The translations under genes were made by a program, and so were the position numbers. From assembly GCA_949987565.1 (NCBI GenBank), contig OX465102.1, forward strand, positions 25,481,691-25,545,690: 64,000 bases of DNA, written 5' to 3'. The notes under the pieces were generated by a model, which saw nothing but the letters and a program-made list of their open reading frames with translations, was not told where the DNA came from and did no database searches. Position 1 is the first letter of the stretch. Every line of letters starts with the position of its first letter. Source of the DNA: Luidia sarsii (taxonomy: Eukaryota > Echinodermata > Asteroidea > Paxillosida > Luidiidae). Below are positions 57,150 to 64,000 of this stretch, in pieces.

Positions 57150-58300
57150 ATGTATGGGGCTGTGTTACTAATGAGATCAGCTATATAGTTGGGATTTCTT
57201 TGTGATGGGGCGGAATGTGAGTTTTAGTTGTTGATAATGGAGGATATAGTTTTCACACAAAAAATAATTGGCTTTGAAAGTGGGTGTTTTTGTACAGTGT
57301 TCAATGGGAGCTCTATTTAGTGTTCTGCACCCCATGGCTTTTCAGTCTGGCGCCCGCTATTGACCGTCTAATGTCAATGGTTCAAACCCAGACATCCACT
57401 ATGCAACACATAATATTATTATGTCCTTCATTTCTTCTTTGATGAGCGGCTGGAGAAGACAACAATATCGTGGGTAGTAGGCGACCCAATACCTATGCCT
57501 GCCAGCATGAACATGATGACTTCGTTTAGGTTGAACCGTAACTACCCGTAAATATAAATTGTATATTTCAAGTGAAAATGATGGGCTATTGCTTGACTCC
57601 CCTATTAATCGAAAAACAAATAAAAATAAGAATAATTGGGCATTCTCCGGAGCCTTCAATGAAACATGAGATATAAACTGTGTTGACATCAACCAGGGAC
57701 GTCGCCTCGTACGCCTCTACACGGTTCGTTTTTACCGATGGATGTAACTTCGGGGCTATCTGTATATACGTCATTGGCGCTTTTTTTTCGAATGCGAAAC
57801 GAGAAAAAAATGTGACGTTAGAAAAAATAGATCTGGCAAATTAAAGGGCCCTTGCCCTATATTTATTTTTACCTGTCGGCGGCAAGGTTGGTCTACCGAG
57901 GTCAAAGTCCAAGCTGTACGTCTCCTTGGCTCTGGTGTCGGACATTCAATTCCCTTCTTTGCCTGCGCATGCGCGATGGGGGACGGCAAGGAAGGCGTAT
58001 AGCGAGCACGAAGACAACGTGTAGTTAACAATGCTTTTCAATTTATAAAAAGCATTCAATTCGCGTGTGTATGAAAAAACGTATTCGAGACTGGCAGTTG
58101 TCGGGGTAAGTCACCGTGCGTGGTCAGGATTATCAACGGTCAGTGAGCTGACAGGACAACGCGGCCATTGATGACGGGGCCATGTGTTTGGATGTCACCG
58201 CACGGAATAGAGAAGCGGTCTGTGAGACTACGATACGCCCACCTTTTTTGATTTCAAGCTCCCTGCAAAATCGACCGGGTGCCCACTTCATGAAGCTTCT
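57150..58300. other. Intergenic stretch, no supported gene
   Basis: An NRF1-type palindrome GCGCATGCGC lies at 57965-57974. Short open frames around it have no recognisable domain. Confidence 0.4.
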
Positions 58301-58307
58301 TAAGCCC

Positions 58308-58752
58308 CACAATAGTGCGCCCTCAAGAGTTCGCAACGCGTCGGCCAATCACAATGCGCGGAATCGGTCGACCTAACGCGCATCTGGAGAGGTTCGGCCA
58401 TTGGTCTCCACAATAAAGGCTCTTTTCCAAAACCCGGCTTAGGCTTCGGCTCCGGCTTCGTCTCTGTTATCCAAATGCTGAAATTCAAGTTTGAGTTCTT
58501 TGTTGAAGTTGAAGCTTTGGGTTCCTTTTCGAAACTCAGCAAAACATTAAAAAAGTGATGCCAAAGGCTTCCTGTTTTCATGCCTTGTACTTGAAATGGA
58601 TGAAAGAACTAGAGACAAAAGCCGGAGCCTGAGCCTAAGCCGGGCTTTGGAAAAGGGCCAAATACTTTATTATGGAGATCAATGGGCTCGACAGATTCCG
58701 CGCAATGTGACTGGCTACTCGCGTTGCAAACCCTTGAGGGCGCACTATTGTG
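58308..58752. mobile_element. Large fold-back element (complete copy)
   Basis: Ends CACAATAGTGCGCCCTCAAG and CTTGAGGGCGCACTATTGTG are inverted. The arms run about 150 bases and include GCGCGGAATCGGTCGAC / TCGACAGATTCCGCGC, then CCCGGCTTAGGCTTCGGCTC / GAGCCTGAGCCTAAGCCGGG. The loop contains CAAGTTTGAGTTCTTTGTTG. The inner half occurs alone at 14998-15262. No coding capacity. Confidence 0.8.
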
Positions 58753-58879
58753 AATCGGCCTAGAGTCTATAGAGGGACTCGTAATCGGCAGTATTTGCTT
58801 AACACAAAAAGTCACGATGCATAACACATTGTGTAGAGCATTGCTTTGCCAACACGAACTTCAGTAGTGTTTTGGTCCA

Positions 58880-59600
58880 AGTGAAGACATGTTGAATACA
58901 GGGTAAAAAGCAATTATCATTAAAGGGGAATGCACCCCAATAAATAAAGTTTGATTATCTGATTTGGTATTAAAAACAACCTACAATTACCTATGAGTCA
59001 CTCCATCTTTTTTTTACGTGCTTCACCATAGAGCTGAGGGATAAATGCGACTAGTTTGCCATCTATACCCATAATGCTTTGCGAACGTCGAAGAGGTTTA
59101 TTAAGCTTGTTCAATCCTTTCAATCTTAACCAAAGTTATTAATAAACATTTTCACATAAATAATAGTCATACATAAATACATAACTATAGATACATAAAT
59201 GTAAACGAAAAAATATTAAAAACCTACATATAAAAAGAAAAAAACCCATACATCCCGCAGTCTTCACCGAGAAGGATCTCACATGCAAGTTCTACCTAGT
59301 CTTTCGCGCAAGACCACCCAACGCCACGCCGCCCCAGCCACAAAGTTAAAAGAACGCAGAAGCGCTCGATTAGGCAGCATGTTACATACAATAATAAGTA
59401 ACAGGCACCAGCAGAAACTGATGTTTTTTTTCCTTTAAAAAAAAGAAAGTCCCCCTATATACGCCTTGACATCACCTAATAACGACCAACCCTATAACTT
59501 TTCTCTTCGCCATGATTCGCTAGTGGATTCGTCACGTAGGACAAACCTGTTTGCTCATGGACCCTTTATAAGCGGTAGTTAGGCGGTCGGTTCGACGTCG
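58880..59600. other. AT-rich intergenic stretch, nothing recognised
   Basis: ATAAATACATA-type low complexity at 59140-59250. Near 59625-59665 a short inverted pair GATCCGACTGTGACCTGCCC / AGTCGGATCG is present. Confidence 0.4.
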
Positions 59601-59821
59601 CATTATATGTGCGGGTTGCTACGATCCGACTGTGACCTGCCCAGTCGGATCGTAGTCGGATCGTATACTATATTGTGCGCTGGGCGTAAGCCTTCCCACG
59701 GATTTGTGGGCTTTTTCACTATACCGTATAGCTTCGCGCACACTGTAGGACTATAGCAAAGATTTAGGCGACTGCTTGCTTTCCAAGTCTTAACACTAAC
59801 TTGCACATGGGCCATTTCAGC

Positions 59822-59900
59822 GGTCAAGTGAGTGGATGAGACGTCTGCTCTCGTAAAAAGGGGGAGTCGTAGGTTCTATCCCTGTCCGATTTGCATGTTG
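59822..59900 (+). mobile_element. Degenerate tRNA-like fragment related to 27933-28004
   Basis: GTCAAGTGAGTGGATGAGAC, GTCTGCTCTCGTAAAAAGGG, GGAGTCGTAGGTTCTATCCC. The order of box A, anticodon arm and box B is kept but several bases are lost. Confidence 0.4.
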
Positions 59901-59939
59901 GTTTCGTTTCGATTCCAATATGTTCGCTTGGGTACGGTT

Positions 59940-60392
59940 CGGGTCTTTTCGGTTTCACTCGTTATCAGTTAGCTTGGTTATGGTTAGCAGGGCGATCGGT
60001 TATCGGTTCGGTTTAGTAATTTGTTCATTTCGCCTCGGTTCGGTTATTGGTTCGGTTATCGGTTCGGATCGGTTCGGTTATCCATCAGACTAGGTTTGGT
60101 TATCTGTTCGGTTCTGTTCGGTTTAGTAATTGGTTCATTTCGCCTCGGATCGGTTATCGGTTCGGATCGGTTCGGTTATCCATCAGACTGGGTTGGGTTA
60201 TCTGATCGGTTATCGGTTCGGTTTAGTAATTGGTTCATTTCGCCTCGGATCGGTTATCGGTTCGGTTATCTGTTCGGATCGGTTCGGTTTAGTTATTGGT
60301 TTGGTTCGGTTCGATTATCGATGAAGTTGAGTTTGGTTATTAGTGGGGATCGGTTATCGGTAATCGGTTTCGTTATGTCATCGGTCCGGTCA
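59940..60392 (+). repeat. Degenerate minisatellite of CGGTTATCGGTTCGGATCGG type
   Basis: Short units CGGTTATCGGTT and CGGATCGGTTCGGTTAT, with a longer phrase (TTGGTTCATTTCGCCTCGG) recurring at 60020, 60130 and 60231, indicating a roughly 105-base higher-order unit. Confidence 0.85.
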
Positions 60393-60533
60393 AGTTCGTT
60401 TTACAGGCAAGTGCTAATAAGAGTTTTGGAAGGCCACAATTATATCAAATGCAATTCCTGTTTCCGGTCTTCCCGTCTTTCATGGATTGCATTAGATTAA
60501 TTATCTCTTCGTCATAGAGAAAAGAACAGCAGA

Positions 60534-60872
60534 ATGCCCTACGGAACAGTGCAAACCCCTATGGAACTGTATAGACCCCTATATAACTGTACAACCTTCT
60601 CCAGAACTGTACAAACCCATGTGGAATTGTACAAACACCTATATGGATCTGTACCAACCCCTATGGAACTGTACAAACCCCTACGGAACAGTACAAATCC
60701 CTATGGAACAGTACAAACCCCTATGGGACAGTGCAAACCCCTATGGAACTTTACACACCCCTACGGAACAGTGCAAACCCCTATGGAACAGTACAAACCC
60801 CTATGGGACAGTGCAAACCCCTATGGAACTGTACACACCCCTATGTAGCAGTACAAATCCCTATGGCAAATC
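60534..60872 (+). repeat. 20-bp minisatellite
   Basis: Unit CTATGGAACAGTACAAACCC (20 bases) with ACTG/ACAG and TACGG variants, about 16 copies. Open frames here are artefacts. Confidence 0.93.
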
Positions 60873-60879
60873 CTGATAC

Positions 60880-62600
60880 ATTTTGGTAGCTGAAAAAAAA
60901 TAATTGAAGACATAGAACATAATTACATTTTATCTGTTTAGGAGGTCCAGATATTTTACAAAAAACCTTTTAAACCAAATGATTGTTAATACCTTGCATG
61001 TATTAATTTTGTAATTTTGTAATTTTGTAACTTGTTTTGGCTTCTATCTTTGAAATCAGCTCTTTGAGGCCTTTTTGGGGAATTTGGGTGCTTTATAAGT
61101 ATCCTTTTATTATTATATTATTGTTATTACTTGTTATTGCCGCGCATGCGTTTCTAATTCCTTCAGTTTGAATGGAATGCCGTCCTCAACGCCTGGTCTT
61201 AACTTAAATTTAGTAGAAGAAAGAAAATAGATCATATATTCTATTATTATTATTACAGTAATTTTCATAGCGCAAATTCCATTATACATTGTTCAAATGC
61301 GCTCTACACATAAGATGAGAAACGCTTAAACAATCGTAATAATTAAGCTTAAATGCACATATTGATACATCAAAATTAATAAATACACAAAATACTAGAA
61401 AGACATTAAGCAGTACATATACAAAATGACAGATACCATTATGCATACATTAACATTAGAAAGATATTAATCAATTAGACACTTTAAACTTAAAATGATT
61501 AAATAACCCAACATCATAGTTATATTGAATGTGTAGTGAATTCTTCTGGGAAAACAATCATGTATCTTATCCCTTTCTCGTGTGAGTAAAAGGGTGTGGG
61601 AATAAAACAAAATATAGCCACCTTACGAAACAAGAATCTCTGATGGGATGGATGAATAAACGCAAGTGGAGTTGATCAAGTGAAGTGTGTGTGTGCAAAA
61701 GGGCGGAATGTCTACCGGGCGTGGTTAGGTTGTCAGTTGGTTCTTCCCTAGGTGGGTTAAGGGCAGAGCCAAATGCTTTCAATATTGAAGCCCAAAGCAT
61801 CTCTTTTCGTATACCAGATTCTCTGAGGATTAGTGAAATAATGGTGTTTTTTTTTACATCTACATCGTTGCATGCATCGTTGCATTAACAGTCTAATATG
61901 AAGGGCGTACGGCAGAATAATCTTCCCAACCCTGGCCTCCCCTCAACCAGGGTAGAAAAATAAACCCCGGAGCTGGAGTGGTCCTTAATGTTGCAGGCAC
62001 GTTGGCGCACGGGGACCGTGGGGGGCTTGGCCAGGGATGGCGGTCCGGGTGATCGCACTTGCGCAGCTGCACGGATGACATGAGATGGCTGGCTGTGCCC
62101 GTTCATCCACCGGTGATTGGTCTTTGATTGGGGGCGGACACGGTGAATTAGTGGGCCACTGTGTTGCAGTCAAAGAGGCGTCTATGGGCGTACTTTTTGA
62201 AATGTCTAAATACAGATTTTCGTGTAATGTTAGACGATGTTTCCCTATTTTCCCATTCAGAACGATGTAAACCATACCGAGGTTGAATAGAATATGCGTA
62301 AAGATATGTGTTTGTCTAACTGATGCATAATAACATCTATCTAGTGGGGGAGTGCATAGAAGTACCGATAGTTGTTGCTAATAAAGAGGTTGCATCTGAT
62401 GAAGTAGCTGATTTTACTGAAGCTTGATACACAAAATGGTTAGTCCACTTTCATGTAGGTAATATAGTGTGGTTTATCTCTTACGAATGGGCCGTTTATA
62501 GTTTTCCTTACCATTTGGCCTTTCAATCGTCAACCGATCGTTTGACGGCTGCCCCGTTAAATCGATCGTTTTTTTTTTTTCAAACCGTGCCACTTTACAA
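60880..62600. other. Intergenic stretch, no supported gene
   Basis: AT-rich to about 61560, then mixed. Minus-strand frames at 61885-62106 and 61985-62275 have no recognisable domain. Confidence 0.4.
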
Positions 62601-62609
62601 TGCATCGTA

Positions 62610-63020
62610 ACGCCAAGGTGGGCGTGTCTGGTTGCCAAGGTAGGTGTGTCTGGTCACCAAGGTGGGCGGATCTGGCCGCCGATGTGGGTGCGTCTGGTTG
62701 CCAAGGTGGGCGTGTTTGGTTGCCAAGGTGGGTGCGTCTGGTCACCAAAGTGGGCGGATCTGGCCGCCAATTTGGGTGCATCTGGTTGCCAAGGTGGGTG
62801 CGTCTGGTTGCCAAGGTGGGTGCGTCTGGTTGCCAAGGTGGGTGCGTCTGGTTGTCATGGTGGGTGCGTCTGGTTGCAAAGATGGGCGTGTCTGGTTGCC
62901 AAGGTGGGCGTGTCTGGTTTCCTAGGGGGTGCGTCTGGTTGCCAAGATGGGCGTGTCTGGTTGCCAAGACGGGTGGGTGTGGTTGCCAAAATGGGTGGGT
63001 CTATAGTTTCCAAGGTGCCG
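62610..63020 (+). repeat. 22-bp G-rich minisatellite
   Basis: Unit GGTGGGTGCGTCTGGTTGCC + AA (22 bases), about 18 copies, with GGCGTG and GGCGGATCTGGCC variants. Open frames on both strands are artefacts. Confidence 0.93.
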
Positions 63021-63029
63021 TGTGCATGC

Positions 63030-64000
63030 ATGTGTTTTTGATCCTTTGCATTGGAGGGTCGTCATTCTAGGGTCGTGATTTTTTTGTGTTTTTAAGGCGC
63101 TAAATTTGGCGCCTAAACGTGAAGGCTGTCAGCTGTTTCTTTTTTTGAACGACTAGGCTATGTGCATCAAGCGCCAATGTACTGTGGAAATTCCCTAATA
63201 GGTCGCTACGATATTGATATGCGTGCAGTCCCCATTTTCAAGCAAAGCTAGATTACACGCACATACAGTACAGGCATGCCGTCCGCGCAAGCATAATGCA
63301 TGCCATACTGCGCGCATGCGGCACATGGGGTATTCTGAAATGTGCAAAAGCACCTATCGTCAGCCAGTCACAGATTGGAGCAATGCGCTCCGCCTGAGAG
63401 GAGAGTCTTTATAACCGGACCAGAGATCGACCGGCAAATTCTGGCGGCCTCTAGCTCTGCAAGGAGCAGACACCATTATTACACCCACGTCTGCTCTCCG
63501 TGGCTCGACCGTATACGACGGCCTTCCCATCTCCCGGGTCACTGGCAGGCCAGATCCCGCGAGGAACTTGCCCTCGGCCGGGACTAGTGGTTACCGTGTG
63601 TATGTACTACGTGCGTACCCATAATATTCCGCCTCACTTGTGAAGGCGCTATATGCACCGAATGTCTATATAGGCGTGGAGGAAACCACACCGGAATGTA
63701 AGTTGCCGTCCCTTTTGTCAGTTTGTAACGACAGCGCTCCGCAATTCGTTTTGTTCAGTTCGCTATCTAACCAACTGTTTGCTTGTCTTACCCAAGAGGT
63801 AGCCTTATACCTCCTTGGTCTAACCAAGTCGTTCGTGAGGTTGGAAGCTTCGTGGGTTCGTGATAGCTCTGTCGTGACTGTTGCTTGCGTGTACCATTCC
63901 TGCCTTTGCCGATGCTGTTGCATGGCATACCCATTGTGCTATTGTACTGTATACCCATAGTTCATCGCACGCTTCTTAAGCCGTGTCCGCACTGGCCTTA
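63030..64000. other. Window end, nothing recognised
   Basis: No convincing coding exon. Open frames such as 63640-63960 lack recognisable domains. Confidence 0.4.

Overview
The window is animal nuclear DNA. Introns are long, splice sites follow GT-AG rules, and simple repeats and transposon debris are abundant. The palindrome TACATGTA is very frequent, and Penelope-like, gypsy and tRNA-SINE remnants are present. Together with a complete animal-type TAF1 this suggests a marine invertebrate, perhaps a deuterostome such as an echinoderm. The taxon is an inference and is not proven by the sequence.

Positions 1-43162 (+ strand) hold the 3' half of one gene, TAF1, the largest subunit of general transcription factor TFIID. 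I placed 17 coding exons whose phases all agree. They encode the last 943 residues, counted here from the first codon of the window: the end of the DUF3591/acetyltransferase core, the zinc knuckle, two tandem bromodomains, and a long acidic tail ending in TAG at 43160-43162. The first intron uses a GC donor. The 5' half of the gene lies upstream of the window.

The introns are mostly repeats. G-rich minisatellites start just after the 5' splice sites of introns 4 and 15. Pyrimidine microsatellites (CCCCTT, CTCTCC, TCC) run up to the 3' splice sites of introns 6, 7 and 13. Intron 4 also carries a near-perfect 18-bp satellite, a 24-bp satellite and a purine tract. Intron 10 carries an 88-bp/161-bp higher-order array and a (CCCT)n block. 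Dispersed elements include a tRNA-derived SINE (about nine copies), a TA-flanked MITE (three copies), several fold-back elements, and many pieces of Penelope-like elements (PLEs). One PLE piece keeps a readable GIY-YIG endonuclease. The PLE ends carry a motif that folds as a small hammerhead ribozyme.

Positions 43163-64000 hold the TAF1 3' UTR and then mostly non-coding DNA. The main features are a CRE-plus-TATA promoter-like site near 49860-49910, a broken Ty3/gypsy retrotransposon (51826-55115) facing an oppositely oriented 3' fragment of the same family (55838-56860), a large fold-back element (58308-58752), and minisatellites at 59940-60390, 60534-60870 and 62610-63020. I found no second convincing protein-coding gene.
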